Assembly: GCF_024734405.1 (NCBI RefSeq)
Contig: NZ_CP059556.1
Location: 1,426,001-1,490,000, forward strand
Length of the DNA stretch: 64,000 nucleotides
Origin: Saccharopolyspora gregorii
Lineage (GTDB): Bacteria > Actinomycetota > Actinomycetes > Mycobacteriales > Pseudonocardiaceae
Direction of reading: 5' to 3'
The translations under genes were made by a program, and so were the position numbers. This document shows, in pieces, positions 1 to 7,948 of this stretch (its first letter is position 1; the number at the start of each line of letters is the position of its first letter). The notes beneath the pieces are model-generated. The model made no database searches. It was not told where the DNA came from and worked only from the letters and a program-made list of their open reading frames with translations.

Positions 1-33
1 GACCGCCGCCGCGCGCCGCTCGTCCGGCCGGGT

Positions 34-678
34 TCAGACCAGGCCGGCGTCGTGGGTGACGATCGCGACCTGGGTGCGGTTCGCGGCGCCGAGCTTGCCC
101 ATGATCCGGCCGAGGTGGACCTTCACCGTGGACGGGCTCATGTACAGGTGCGCGGCGATCTCCGCGTTGCTCAGGCCCTGCGCCACCGAGACCGCCACCT
201 CCCGCTCGCGCGGGGTCAGCTGGTCGATCCTCCGGCGCGCGTCCGAGTTCTCCTTGCCCGCCGCGAACGCGCCGAGCAGCCGCTTGGTGATCCGCGGCGA
301 GAGCATCGCCTCCCCGGAGGCCACCGTGTGCACCGCCGCCGCCAGCTCCCGCGGCGGGGTGTCCTTGAGCAGGAACCCGGACGCCCCCGCCTGCAGCGCG
401 GCGTGCACGTACTCGTCCACGTCGAACGTCGTGAGCACCAGCACCGCGGGCGGATCCGGCAGCGCGGCGACCCGCTTGGTCACCTCCAGGCCGTCGACCC
501 GCGGCATCTGGATGTCGGTGACCACCACGTCCGGGCGGTGCTTCGCGATCAGCTCCACCACCCCCGAACCGTCGGCGGCCTCCGCGGCCACCTCGATGCC
601 CGGGTCGGATTCGAGGATGAGCCGGATCCCGCCGCGCACCAGTTCCTCGTCCTCCAGCAGGACCACCCTGATGCCCAC
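34..678 (-). CDS. NarL/FixJ-family response regulator
   Basis: This is a 214-residue two-component response regulator that binds DNA when phosphorylated. The receiver domain covers about residues 3-120, with the acidic pocket at Glu9/Asp10, the likely phospho-acceptor Asp55 in a VVTDIQMP context, and the conserved Lys105 in GFLLKD. A LuxR-type helix-turn-helix covers about residues 150-210 (LTPREREV, SNAEIAAHL, TVKVHLGRI). The length is normal for the family. The GTG start at 678 follows a GGGGGAG ribosome site. It lies 88 bases downstream of the sensor kinase gene on the same strand, so the two form a cognate pair and probable operon. The signal and regulon cannot be read from sequence. Confidence 0.95.
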   Translation of the reverse strand: MGIRVVLLEDEELVRGGIRLILESDPGIEVAAEAADGSGVVELIAKHRPDVVVTDIQMPRVDGLEVTKRVAALPDPPAVLVLTTFDVDEYVHAALQAGASGFLLKDTPPRELAAAVHTVASGEAMLSPRITKRLLGAFAAGKENSDARRRIDQLTPREREVAVSVAQGLSNAEIAAHLYMSPSTVKVHLGRIMGKLGAANRTQVAIVTHDAGLV

Positions 679-766
679 GTGACTCCCCCGTGCCCGACTG
701 CGTTGCCGGGCCCACGGTATCCAAGTCCGGTCCGCACCGGATCACGGTGTCCCGGGACCGGGCGCG

Positions 767-1999
767 TCAGGACGCGGCGGCGGGCTCCAGCACCGGGAAC
801 TCCGCCCGCACCCGGTAGCCGTCCTCGTCGGTGCGGCCCACCTGCAAGGTGCCGCCGGCGAGGGTGACCCGCTCGCGCATGCCGATCAGGCCGTAGCCGG
901 AGCCCTCCACCACCGTGGTGCCCGTGCCGCGCGCGTTCACCACCTCCACCGCGAGCCCGTCCGGCCCGACGGCGACCGACGCGCGCACCGGCGAACCGGG
1001 GGCGTGCTTGCCCGCGTTCGTCAAGGCCTCCTGCACCACCCGGTAGGCGGCGCGGCCGACGGCGGTGGAGGCCTCCGGCAGCTCCGCCGGCATGTCCAGC
1101 GTGATGTCCGCGCCCGCCGCCACCGAATCCGCGACCAGCTCGCGCACCCCCTCCAAGGTGGGGGCCGCGTGGTCGCCGCCCGGGTTCTCGGCGTCGTCGC
1201 GCAGCGCGCGCAGCATCTCCCGCAGCTCGCTGAGCGCGGCCGAGCTCGACACCCGGATCACCTCGGCGACCTGCTCGGTGCGCTCGTCCGCGGCGGTCAT
1301 CGTGAGCGCGCCCGCCTGCAGCGAGATGACGCTGACCCGGTGCGCCACCACGTCGTGCATCTCGCGGGCGATGCGGCGGCGTTCGGCGCCGACCGCGCGC
1401 TCCGCCAGCAGGTCCCGCTCCCGCTCGGCCTGCACCGCCCGCTCCCGCAGCGAGCGCAGCAGGTCCCGGCGCTGGTACAGCCACAAGCCCAGCAGCGTCG
1501 GCATCCCGACGAAGCCGGTCAGCATCGCGCCCAACCCCAGCAGCACGCCCAGCATGCCGCTCGACCACAGGCTCTCGTTGGCCATGAGCAGCATGCGGGT
1601 CAGCTGCGCCACCGCGACGATCGCCGCCGCGCCCCAGGTGGAGGCGACCGGGCCGCGCTGCTTCGCCATCGTGTACAGCGCGATCACGACGGCCATGCTC
1701 TGGTCCGCCGTCCCGGACAGCACCGAGATGGCGGCCGCCGCCAGCACCGCGATCCACGGGAAGCGCCTGCGCACCAGCAGTCCGGCGAACAGCACCGCGT
1801 TCGCCGGTACCAGCACCCACTGCTGCCAGATCTCCGGATCGTCGGGCATGGCCACCGCCGCCACCGCGATCAGCAGATCGAGCAGCAGGGATCTGAACTT
1901 GCCGTCCCACCAGGCCAGCCGGCTGGCCCACTTCCCTCGTTCGCGCACCCGACCACGGTAGGCGTCGTCTTCGTCGTCCGGCACCAGGTGTCCGATCAT
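767..1999 (-). CDS. Sensor histidine kinase, HisKA_3 (NarL-partner) type
   Basis: This is a 410-residue membrane sensor kinase that should autophosphorylate and pass phosphate to the regulator encoded just downstream. Four to six hydrophobic segments fill about residues 38-175. A dimerisation/phosphoacceptor helix follows, with the expected histidine at 215 in the context IAREMHDVVAH. The C-terminal HATPase domain (about 310-405) carries the N-box (EALTNAGKHA) and a glycine-rich lid (GSGYGLIGMRERV). There is no large extracytoplasmic domain, so it probably senses a membrane-associated cue. The ATG start follows GAGAGGAG. This architecture is typical of actinobacterial DesK/LiaS-like kinases; the ligand is unknown. 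Confidence 0.93.
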   Translation of the reverse strand: MIGHLVPDDEDDAYRGRVRERGKWASRLAWWDGKFRSLLLDLLIAVAAVAMPDDPEIWQQWVLVPANAVLFAGLLVRRRFPWIAVLAAAAISVLSGTADQSMAVVIALYTMAKQRGPVASTWGAAAIVAVAQLTRMLLMANESLWSSGMLGVLLGLGAMLTGFVGMPTLLGLWLYQRRDLLRSLRERAVQAERERDLLAERAVGAERRRIAREMHDVVAHRVSVISLQAGALTMTAADERTEQVAEVIRVSSSAALSELREMLRALRDDAENPGGDHAAPTLEGVRELVADSVAAGADITLDMPAELPEASTAVGRAAYRVVQEALTNAGKHAPGSPVRASVAVGPDGLAVEVVNARGTGTTVVEGSGYGLIGMRERVTLAGGTLQVGRTDEDGYRVRAEFPVLEPAAAS

Positions 2000-2226
2000 G
2001 CTGCTCCTCTCCGGTGACGAGGTTGGCCGACGGGCTCCGCCGATCGCGTCCCGCTTCCGGTCAGGGCGGCGTACTACTTCGGGCCAAGTCGGGACGAGCC
2101 GGTTCGACGACGTGCGCGGGCCTCCTCGCGGCGCACCATGGATCTCGTCGGCGAACGGCGGAAGTCGAGCCGGCGGGCACCGCGACCGCGGTCCGCTCCC
2201 GAAGCACTCCCGGAAGGACGAATCCG

Positions 2227-2547
2227 ATGTTGAAGTCCGAGGTCACCCGTTCCCTCGCCCAGACCGCCGCCGAGCAGCCCTCGCAGGTGTGGGGCTGGGT
2301 GGTGCTGGCGGTCGGCGCGCTGATCGCGCTCGGCCTGGCCGCGCTGGTCATCGGCGCGCTGGTGAGCTTGTACCGCGCCGAGGCGGACGGCACGACGAAG
2401 GCGGTGTGGGTGCTGATCGTCGTGATGGCGCCGCTGCTGGGCGCGGCCCTGTGGTTCGTGATCGGCCGCTCCCAGGCCCGCAAGAACGCGCTCCGGCCGG
2501 CGGAGGGCCCGGCGCCGCGGCTGGACGGCGACCAGGCCACCGCGTGA
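2227..2547 (+). CDS. Small PLDc_N-type membrane protein
   Basis: This 106-residue protein has two membrane segments (about residues 22-45 and 56-80). Between and within the second is the pattern typical of the phospholipase D/cardiolipin synthase N-terminal module (KAVWVLIVVMAPLLGAALWF, then R). No catalytic HKD motif is present, so it is a free-standing membrane module, not an enzyme. The ATG at 2227 is chosen because GGAAGGA lies about 10 bases upstream; a longer frame back to 2014 has no such site. It is transcribed divergently from the histidine kinase. Proteins of this type are often annotated as negative regulators of sigma-Y (YxlE-like), but nothing here tests that. Confidence 0.8.
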   Translation: MLKSEVTRSLAQTAAEQPSQVWGWVVLAVGALIALGLAALVIGALVSLYRAEADGTTKAVWVLIVVMAPLLGAALWFVIGRSQARKNALRPAEGPAPRLDGDQATA

Positions 2548-2560
2548 CCGCCCGCGGCCA

Positions 2561-2629
2561 CGACCGCGCCGCCGCTGCGCGCGCTCCCCGGCTCCGGGGA
2601 CGCGGGGGACCGGCGGCGCAGCGGTCGTC
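2561..2629. terminator. Imperfect GC-rich hairpin between convergent genes
   Basis: The left arm CGACCGCGCCGCCG pairs with the right arm CGGCGGCGCAGCGGTCG apart from a three-base bulge. It lies between the stop at 2547 (+) and the stop at 2702 (-). It could serve as a bidirectional terminator, although no U-tract follows. Confidence 0.45.
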
Positions 2630-2701
2630 CGGGGCTCCGCGGGAGCGGCGTTCACCGTCCGAAGTGGACCGCGCGGCCCCCGTCGTCGAGCGGGCGGCGG
2701 A

Positions 2702-3808
2702 TCAGCGGTCGGTCGCGGTGAGCGCGCGGGCGTCCACCAGCTCGGTGCCCGCGACCTTCCCGCTCAACCCGCGGCACCGCGCGCTGCGCGGCACGGCCAG
2801 CGCGTGCACCGCGCACCACACCACCGCGACCGGGAGCCCCGCCACGGGCCACAGCACCGCGAGCACGCCCTCGACGAGGGCCAGACCGCCCAGGCCCACC
2901 AGCCAGCGCCGCAGCACCGCGCGCCACCCGGGGCGCCGCCCGTCGACGACGACGCGCAGCAGCACCGCGTGCTGGCCGAGCGAGCTGCCGCGCCCCGCCG
3001 CGGTGGCGATCAGGAGCAGCACGGCGGGCGCGAACCACAGCGCCGCCGCCTCCGACCAGGCCTGCGCCGCGACGGGCGGCCGCACCTCGGCGACCCGCAG
3101 CAGCAGGTCCGCGCCGCGGGCCAGCGCCAGGCCCAGCCACCACAGCAGCAGCAGGTCGCAGAGCATCCCCAGCAACCGGCGGTAGCTCCCGACCGGCCGC
3201 GGCTCCCCGGACCCGGCGGCGCCGCGCTGACCGGGGACCAGCCGCAGCACCGGTGCCAGCAGCGCCCCCAGCACCGCGCCCGAGGTGTTCGCGATCAGGT
3301 CGTCCACGTCGAACAGCCGGTACGGGCACGGGTACAGGAACCAGATCCCGGTGAGCTGGGTGAGCTCCACCGCCAGCGACACCATGAACCCGGCGAGCGC
3401 GGTGCCGCCGAAGCCCTCCCGCAGCAGGTAGCGCACGAACATGCCCAGCGGCACGAACAGCAGCACGTTGAACCCGAACTGCTGCACCGCGGGATCCGCG
3501 ACCAGCCCGGTCAGCTCGGTCAGGCCGCCGGGCCGCCGGACCTCGTCGAACCCGGCGAAGGGCCGCCACTGCGGCCGCAGGTCGCCGAACGCCTCGCAGA
3601 ACCCGGGGCCGATCGGCGGCAGCGGCACCAGCACGTACGCCACCAGGCCGAGCGCGTAGAGCACCGCGGCCACGAACAGCAGCAGCGCGCCGGGCCGCAG
3701 CTCGCCGCGCTTGCGGTGCTCGCGGGCCACGTAGGGCACGAACAGCAGCACCACCAGCGCCACCGCCACCAGGACGGCGGCCACCGCGGGCAGCACCCGG
3801 ATGCTCAC
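2702..3808 (-). CDS. VanZ-like / RDD-like fusion membrane protein
   Basis: This 368-residue integral membrane protein has two halves. Residues about 1-185 match the VanZ-like family: several helices with NVLLFVPLGMFVRYLL, then VELTQLTG and the acidic signature DVDDLIANTSGAVLG. Residues about 205-345 look like an RDD-type three-helix domain (GSYRRLLGMLCDLLLLWWLG, then a late helix pair). VanZ proteins are associated with glycopeptide or cell-envelope phenotypes; RDD domains are proposed ion or solute transporters. The GTG start follows GGAGG. It is 19 bases downstream of the PEBP gene on the same strand, so the two may be cotranscribed. The function is not assignable beyond the envelope. Confidence 0.85.
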   Translation of the reverse strand: MSIRVLPAVAAVLVAVALVVLLFVPYVAREHRKRGELRPGALLLFVAAVLYALGLVAYVLVPLPPIGPGFCEAFGDLRPQWRPFAGFDEVRRPGGLTELTGLVADPAVQQFGFNVLLFVPLGMFVRYLLREGFGGTALAGFMVSLAVELTQLTGIWFLYPCPYRLFDVDDLIANTSGAVLGALLAPVLRLVPGQRGAAGSGEPRPVGSYRRLLGMLCDLLLLWWLGLALARGADLLLRVAEVRPPVAAQAWSEAAALWFAPAVLLLIATAAGRGSSLGQHAVLLRVVVDGRRPGWRAVLRRWLVGLGGLALVEGVLAVLWPVAGLPVAVVWCAVHALAVPRSARCRGLSGKVAGTELVDARALTATDR

Positions 3809-3827
3809 CGGGACCTCCTGGTGGCGG

Positions 3828-4373
3828 TCAGTGCGCGTAGGTGGTGGACAGCACCGCGCGGCCCAGGACGTGGCCGAGCGCGGTGAAGTTGACGACCGCG
3901 GGCGTCACCTGGTCGTTCAGCCCCAGCGTGGGCACGTCCAGCGCGAGCACCGCGAACAGGTAGCGGTGCGGCCGGTCTCCGGGCGGCGGCGCGGCGCCCG
4001 CGTAGGCGCGCTCGCCGAGGTCGTTCGGCACCTGGAACGCGCCGGCGGGCACGCCCGAGCCCGTGGCGGAACCGGCGTCGGTGGCCAGCTCGGTCACCGC
4101 GGCGGGCACGTCCACCAGCGTCCAGTGCCAGAACCCGCCCGGGATCGGGGCGTCCGGGTCGAAGCAGGTGACCACGAAGCTCTGCGTCCCGGCGGGGAAG
4201 CCCTCCCAGCTCAGCTGCGGGGAGCGGTTCCCGCCGCCCGCTCCCATCCCGCTGTGGACGTGCGCGAGGTCCAGCTGCTCGTCGGCGGCGACGTCCTTGG
4301 AGGTGAGCGTGAACGCGGGGACCTCGGGCAGCAGCGAGTACGGGTCCGGGTCGATCGGGCGTTGCAGGCTCAT
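3828..4373 (-). CDS. YbhB/YbcL-family PEBP (Raf kinase inhibitor-like) protein
   Basis: This 181-residue cytosolic protein belongs to the phosphatidylethanolamine-binding family. Family landmarks are visible in order: SPQLSW near residue 65, CFDPDAP near 82, FWHWTLVDVPA near 90, and the late PHRYLFAVLALD segment. The ATG at 4373 is preferred over an upstream start because GAGGAGGAG lies directly upstream and residues before it are low-complexity. Bacterial members bind small anionic ligands, and their cellular role is poorly defined. It probably leads a two-gene transcript with the VanZ/RDD protein. Confidence 0.9.
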   Translation of the reverse strand: MSLQRPIDPDPYSLLPEVPAFTLTSKDVAADEQLDLAHVHSGMGAGGGNRSPQLSWEGFPAGTQSFVVTCFDPDAPIPGGFWHWTLVDVPAAVTELATDAGSATGSGVPAGAFQVPNDLGERAYAGAAPPPGDRPHRYLFAVLALDVPTLGLNDQVTPAVVNFTALGHVLGRAVLSTTYAH

Positions 4374-4854
4374 TCGTCTCCTCCTCGGCGGGCGCGGCGG
4401 GGTCGGACGATCTTCGGGATCGTCCGGTCGCAGCCTAGTGGGGCCTGCGCGGGCACGTGCGCGGCCTCGCGCGCGGGGCGATCCGCGCCACTCCGTCACC
4501 CCCTTGATGCAACCCGTGCAAGCGTTCACTTGATCGAGTTATTGTCGCTGCCCGCCAGGCTCGGGATCATGGTCCGGTGCGCGCCGATCTCCACGTCGGC
4601 GACCGCGGTCGAGCGGATCCGGGACAATTTCGGGCGGACGTCCCACAACGACGATGACCGGTTCTTCGAGCGGCTACCGGAAACCGCTCGGAAGCCGAAT
4701 GCGAGAATCGGTCGGCCGGATTCGGAACAGCAGGGGAAACCGCCCCCGAAACCGGTGGTGGACCTGTCCAATGCGCCGTCGTCGCCGGTACCGGAAAAGT
4801 CCGGGTTCCGCCGATGCCGGCCCAGGGATGTCGATGCTGGGGGATAGCGCAGTC
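4374..4854. other. Long intergenic region upstream of the XRE regulator
   Basis: About 480 bases separate the divergent PEBP gene and the XRE regulator. The stretch around 4500-4560 is distinctly AT-richer than its surroundings and probably holds promoters, though no convincing paired -35/-10 could be fixed. The only candidate gene is the weak 92-codon frame at 4569-4847, listed separately. Confidence 0.5.
4569..4847 (+). CDS. Doubtful small hypothetical protein
   Basis: A 92-codon frame opens with ATG at 4569 and ends with TAG at 4847, seven bases before the start of the XRE regulator. Third positions are mostly G or C, as in real genes here, but the product (polar, Arg/Pro-rich, no membrane segment) matches nothing recognised and no good ribosome site precedes the ATG. 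It could be a real upstream partner of the regulator or a chance open frame. Confidence 0.25.
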   Translation: MVRCAPISTSATAVERIRDNFGRTSHNDDDRFFERLPETARKPNARIGRPDSEQQGKPPPKPVVDLSNAPSSPVPEKSGFRRCRPRDVDAGG

Positions 4855-5700
4855 ATGCCGGGAAATCGCCACACTTCGGTCCGTTCGCGCCAGGTGGCCG
4901 CGGAACTCCGCCGCCACCGCGAGCGCGCCGGGCTCAGCTGCACGGCGGCGGGGGCCCGGCTGGGCGTCTCGGGCAGCAAGATCAGCCGGATCGAGACCGG
5001 CGCCAGCGGGGTGCAGCTCGACGACGTCACCGCGCTGCTGCGGCTCTACCAGGTGGGGGAGCGGGAGCGCACCGCGCTGGTGGAGCTGGCGCGCAACGCG
5101 GGCCGCTCCGCCTGGTGGCAGCGGCCGTCCGCGGCCCCCGCCCGCTGGCGGGATTTCCTCGACTACGAGAGCAAAGCGGTCCGGATGCACAGTTTCGAAC
5201 CGATGCTGATCCCGGGCCTGCTGCAGACCGCGGAATACGCGCGGGCCGTCATCTCGGGGATGGAACCCGGGCGTTGCGAGGACGAACTGGACGATCTGAT
5301 CGCGACCCGGATGGCGCGGCAGATCATTCTGAGCCGTTCCCGCGCGCCGTTGTTCCACGCGGTGCTGGAGGAATCCGCGTTGCGCCGCCCGATCGGCGGC
5401 CGGGGGGTGATGAAGCGGCAGCTGCTGCACCTGCTGGTGATGATGGAATCCGATCACGTCTGCCTGCGAGTGGTGCCGCGTTCCGTGGGCGCCTATCCGG
5501 GATTGCAGGGGTCATTCCTTCTTCTGGAATATGACGGAGAGCCGGACGTGGTGTACGTGGAGAACCAGCACGGTCCCGCATTCCTGGATTCCGAGCGGAC
5601 CGTGAGTTCCTACCGGGAGGTGCTGCGGGACATCGTGCGGCTCGCCCACGCCCCCGACGCGGCGGGCGACCTGATCCGCGAGGTCCTCGCCGAGCACTGA
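4855..5700 (+). CDS. XRE-family regulator with DUF5753
   Basis: This 281-residue protein has an N-terminal helix-turn-helix at about residues 10-70 (QVAAELRRHRERAGLS, then GVSGSKISRIETG). A C-terminal DUF5753 domain covers about 90-275, with the typical EPMLIPGLLQTAEYAR entry and a VVYVENQ segment near 230. Such proteins are abundant in streptomycetes and Pseudonocardiales and usually sit beside a DUF397 gene, often linked to development or antibiotic regulation. Here no DUF397 follows; the next frame is an unrelated 59-codon ORF. The ATG at 4855 is chosen for the GGGGGA site about 12 bases upstream and because upstream codons are not domain-like. Confidence 0.9.
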   Translation: MPGNRHTSVRSRQVAAELRRHRERAGLSCTAAGARLGVSGSKISRIETGASGVQLDDVTALLRLYQVGERERTALVELARNAGRSAWWQRPSAAPARWRDFLDYESKAVRMHSFEPMLIPGLLQTAEYARAVISGMEPGRCEDELDDLIATRMARQIILSRSRAPLFHAVLEESALRRPIGGRGVMKRQLLHLLVMMESDHVCLRVVPRSVGAYPGLQGSFLLLEYDGEPDVVYVENQHGPAFLDSERTVSSYREVLRDIVRLAHAPDAAGDLIREVLAEH

Positions 5701-5766
5701 CCGCGCTCGTGCGCCGGAAATCCGCTCCGCCGCCGGTTCGCGCGGCGCCGGGACTACGCCGGTCCG

Positions 5767-5946
5767 GTGATCTTCTCCGTCGCGCGGGTGACTCCGAACC
5801 GGCTGCGGCGGGCCGAGGAGATGGGCGCCGAAGGGGGGACGGGTGATCCGGTGGAACTGCTGGAGCGGGTCGCCGCCGTGGCCCGCAGGCTGCGCGAACA
5901 CCGGCCGGTGCCGCCCGTGCGACCGTCCGAAGTGGACTTGGTCTGA
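5767..5946 (+). CDS. Small hypothetical protein downstream of XRE regulator
   Basis: A GTG-initiated frame of 59 codons ends at TGA 5946. Third positions are almost all G or C, the pattern of real genes here. The product has a basic, amphipathic N-terminal half followed by a probable helix (PVELLERVAAVARRLREH) and a proline-rich end. It starts 66 bases after the XRE regulator, in the slot where DUF397 genes usually lie, but lacks the DUF397 WRKSSYS pattern. No ribosome site is obvious. Function unknown. Confidence 0.4.
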   Translation: MIFSVARVTPNRLRRAEEMGAEGGTGDPVELLERVAAVARRLREHRPVPPVRPSEVDLV

Positions 5947-5979
5947 TGCTGCCGCCGAGCGGTTTTCTCCCGATGCATC

Positions 5980-5991
5980 ACCTGATCAGGT
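5980..5991. promoter_or_regulatory. Perfect 12-bp palindrome, possible operator
   Basis: ACCTGATCAGGT is a perfect palindrome, followed by AACG, about 115 bases before the protease start. It resembles the ACCTG half-sites of the 20-bp palindrome at 50055-50074. It may be a regulator binding site for the downstream protease gene. Evidence is symmetry only. Confidence 0.35.
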
Positions 5992-6105
5992 AACGACGTT
6001 CGGCCGTTGTGGACGATGACCGGGCCGTGATCGGCTCCCTCCGCGACACTGGCACGAGCCGGAGGCGGGCCGGTCACCCCGACCGCGCCGCAGGGGCTCC
6101 GGGGG

Positions 6106-6945
6106 ATGGAGAGCAGCGGGATGACACGCACACGGCGGACCCACACCCGGTGGTGGTCGGCAGCCGGAACACTCGCCGCGGCCGCGCTGGCCACTGTCGC
6201 GATCACGACCCCCGCCGGGGCCGGGACCGCCGCCGACGAGCCCGCCGCCGCGCCGATCAGCACCCGGATCGTCGGCGGCGAGTACGCCAGCACCAGCGAG
6301 TACCCGTGGGTCGTGTACCTCACCGACTCGGCGGGCAACCAGTTCTGCGGCGGCACCATCGCGGCCGCGAACAAGGTCATCACCGCCGCGCACTGCGTCA
6401 CCGGGGGTGCGCCGCCGGAGATCACCGTCGTCTCCGGCCGCGACGACAAGAACAGCGACGAGGGCACCGAGACCGCCGTCCGGGACGTGTGGGTGCACCC
6501 CGACTTCCAGAACGCCAGCAGCGGTGCCGACGTCGCCGTGCTCACGCTGGACCGCGACGTCACCGCGACCCCGCTGCCCATCGCGACGGCGGGCGACCTC
6601 CCCGAGTACCGGCCGGGCGGAGCCACCACCGTCCTGGGCTGGGGGACCACCACCGAAGGCGGCTCGCCGTCCAGCACGCTCCGCCAGGCGCACCCGCCGA
6701 TCACCAGCGACCAGGACTGCAGCCGCGCCTACGGCGGGCAGTACGACCCGCGAGGCCAGGTGTGCGCCGGGCTCCCCGGAGGCGGGGAGGACAGCTGCCA
6801 GGGCGACTCCGGCGGACCGCTCGTGGCCGGGGACAAGCTGATCGGCATCGTGTCCTGGGGCAACGGCTGCGCCCGCCCCGGCCAGCCCGGCGTCTACACG
6901 AGGCTCGGCGCCTACCACGACGAAGTCCAGGCCCAGCTCCGCTGA
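6106..6945 (+). CDS. Secreted trypsin-like serine protease (S1)
   Basis: This 279-residue precursor has a signal peptide over about residues 1-40 (basic start, hydrophobic core, AGA), a short propeptide, and a chymotrypsin-fold domain beginning at the activation site IVGG, residues 55-58. The catalytic triad is visible: His96 in TAAHC, Asp142 in GADVAVL, and Ser235 in CQGDSGGP. Asp229, six residues before the serine, predicts cleavage after Arg/Lys. Conserved cysteines pair as in bacterial trypsins. An internal ATG at 6121 is an equally possible start. A paralogue of the same type lies at 7949, beyond a LysE gene on the opposite strand. Confidence 0.94.
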   Translation: MESSGMTRTRRTHTRWWSAAGTLAAAALATVAITTPAGAGTAADEPAAAPISTRIVGGEYASTSEYPWVVYLTDSAGNQFCGGTIAAANKVITAAHCVTGGAPPEITVVSGRDDKNSDEGTETAVRDVWVHPDFQNASSGADVAVLTLDRDVTATPLPIATAGDLPEYRPGGATTVLGWGTTTEGGSPSSTLRQAHPPITSDQDCSRAYGGQYDPRGQVCAGLPGGGEDSCQGDSGGPLVAGDKLIGIVSWGNGCARPGQPGVYTRLGAYHDEVQAQLR

Positions 6946-6967
6946 TCCCCCCCCACCACCGAGGCGC

Positions 6968-7006
6968 ACGGCCCGTTCGACCGCACCGCGCGGTCGAGCG
7001 GGCCGT
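6968..7006. terminator. Bidirectional terminator, 17-bp stem
   Basis: The arm ACGGCCCGTTCGACCGC pairs with GCGGTCGAGCGGGCCGT (one G-U), with a five-base loop. It sits between the convergent protease and LysE genes. Confidence 0.85.
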
Positions 7007-7018
7007 TCTGCTGCGGGG

Positions 7019-7645
7019 TCAGGCCGCGACGAGACCCGCGGAGATGGTGAGGAAGGCCGCCGCGCTGATCACGTCCAGGGAGCGGGCGAAGCGCGGGCGG
7101 CGCAGCCGGTCGGCGATGCGGGCCGCGCCCAGCACGATGGTGACCTCCCAGATCGCCGCCAGCACCAGGAACACCGCGCCCAGCAGCACCAGTTGCAGCG
7201 TCGGGTTCGCCGCCGAACCCACGAACTGCGGCAGGAAGGCCAGGCTGAACAGCAGCATCTTCGGGTTCGTGATGTTGCTCAGCAGGCCCTGCCAGAACGG
7301 CCGGGTCGTGGCGCCGCCTCCGGAGAGGCCGTCGCCGGTCTCGGCGCGGGTGAGCCACAACCCGCGCACGATCATCGCGGCGAGGTACACCAGGTACGCG
7401 GCGCCGGCCCACTTCAGCGCCGCCAGCACCGCCGGGTGGCTGGTGATCACCGCGCCGAGCCCGCAGATCACCAGCGCCACCTGCAGGATGCTCGCCGCGT
7501 GGATGCCCGCCAGCGCTCGCAGCCCGGCGCCGATCCCCTGCCGCAGCGACGTCCGCAAGATCAGGAACGCGTCCACCCCGGGCGTCAGCACCACCACTGC
7601 GCTGGCGAGCAGGAACGCCGGCAGGGTCGTGGGGTCCAGCAGCAT
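7019..7645 (-). CDS. LysE-family amino-acid exporter
   Basis: This 208-residue polytopic protein has about six membrane segments and the RhtB/LysE signatures: PGVDAFLILRTSLRQG near residue 22, a GxGxG-like G-G-A pattern in helix 2, and NITNPKMLLFSLAFLPQF near 125. LysE translocators export amino acids or related metabolites by proton antiport. The ATG at 7645 is chosen because AAGGAG precedes it by about 10 bases; the frame upstream is non-domain. It lies alone between two convergent or divergent protease genes. The substrate is not predictable from sequence. Confidence 0.9.
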   Translation of the reverse strand: MLLDPTTLPAFLLASAVVVLTPGVDAFLILRTSLRQGIGAGLRALAGIHAASILQVALVICGLGAVITSHPAVLAALKWAGAAYLVYLAAMIVRGLWLTRAETGDGLSGGGATTRPFWQGLLSNITNPKMLLFSLAFLPQFVGSAANPTLQLVLLGAVFLVLAAIWEVTIVLGAARIADRLRRPRFARSLDVISAAAFLTISAGLVAA

Positions 7646-7948
7646 GACGAGTTCGCTCCTTGCCTGGTCGACGCGCGCGCGGAGGCGCCGGTGAGCGCGC
7701 GGCCCACTGGTCGAGGTTTCACCGGATCGGGGGTGATCTCGGTTCCGCGTCGTCGCGGGCACCGGAGATCTTGACTGAGTGGGCGGGACGAACCACCTCT
7801 GCCGAAGCAGTGTTCCGAATTTTTTCCCGCCTAAGTCCATCTTAACGAAAAATTATCATGAGCCGATGTGAGCTCGCCCTCGTCATCCCGGCGTGATCGG
7901 GCCGCTACCGTGTGCCGCCGAACGACGCCGCACGTCCAGGAGGCAGCC
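7646..7948. promoter_or_regulatory. Divergent intergenic region with AT-rich island
   Basis: About 300 bases lie between the LysE gene (-) and the second protease (+). Positions 7815-7860 are strikingly AT-rich for this genome, including a TATCAT box at 7854-7859 and runs of A and T. This is the likely site of one or both promoters. No gene was seen in it. Confidence 0.5.
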
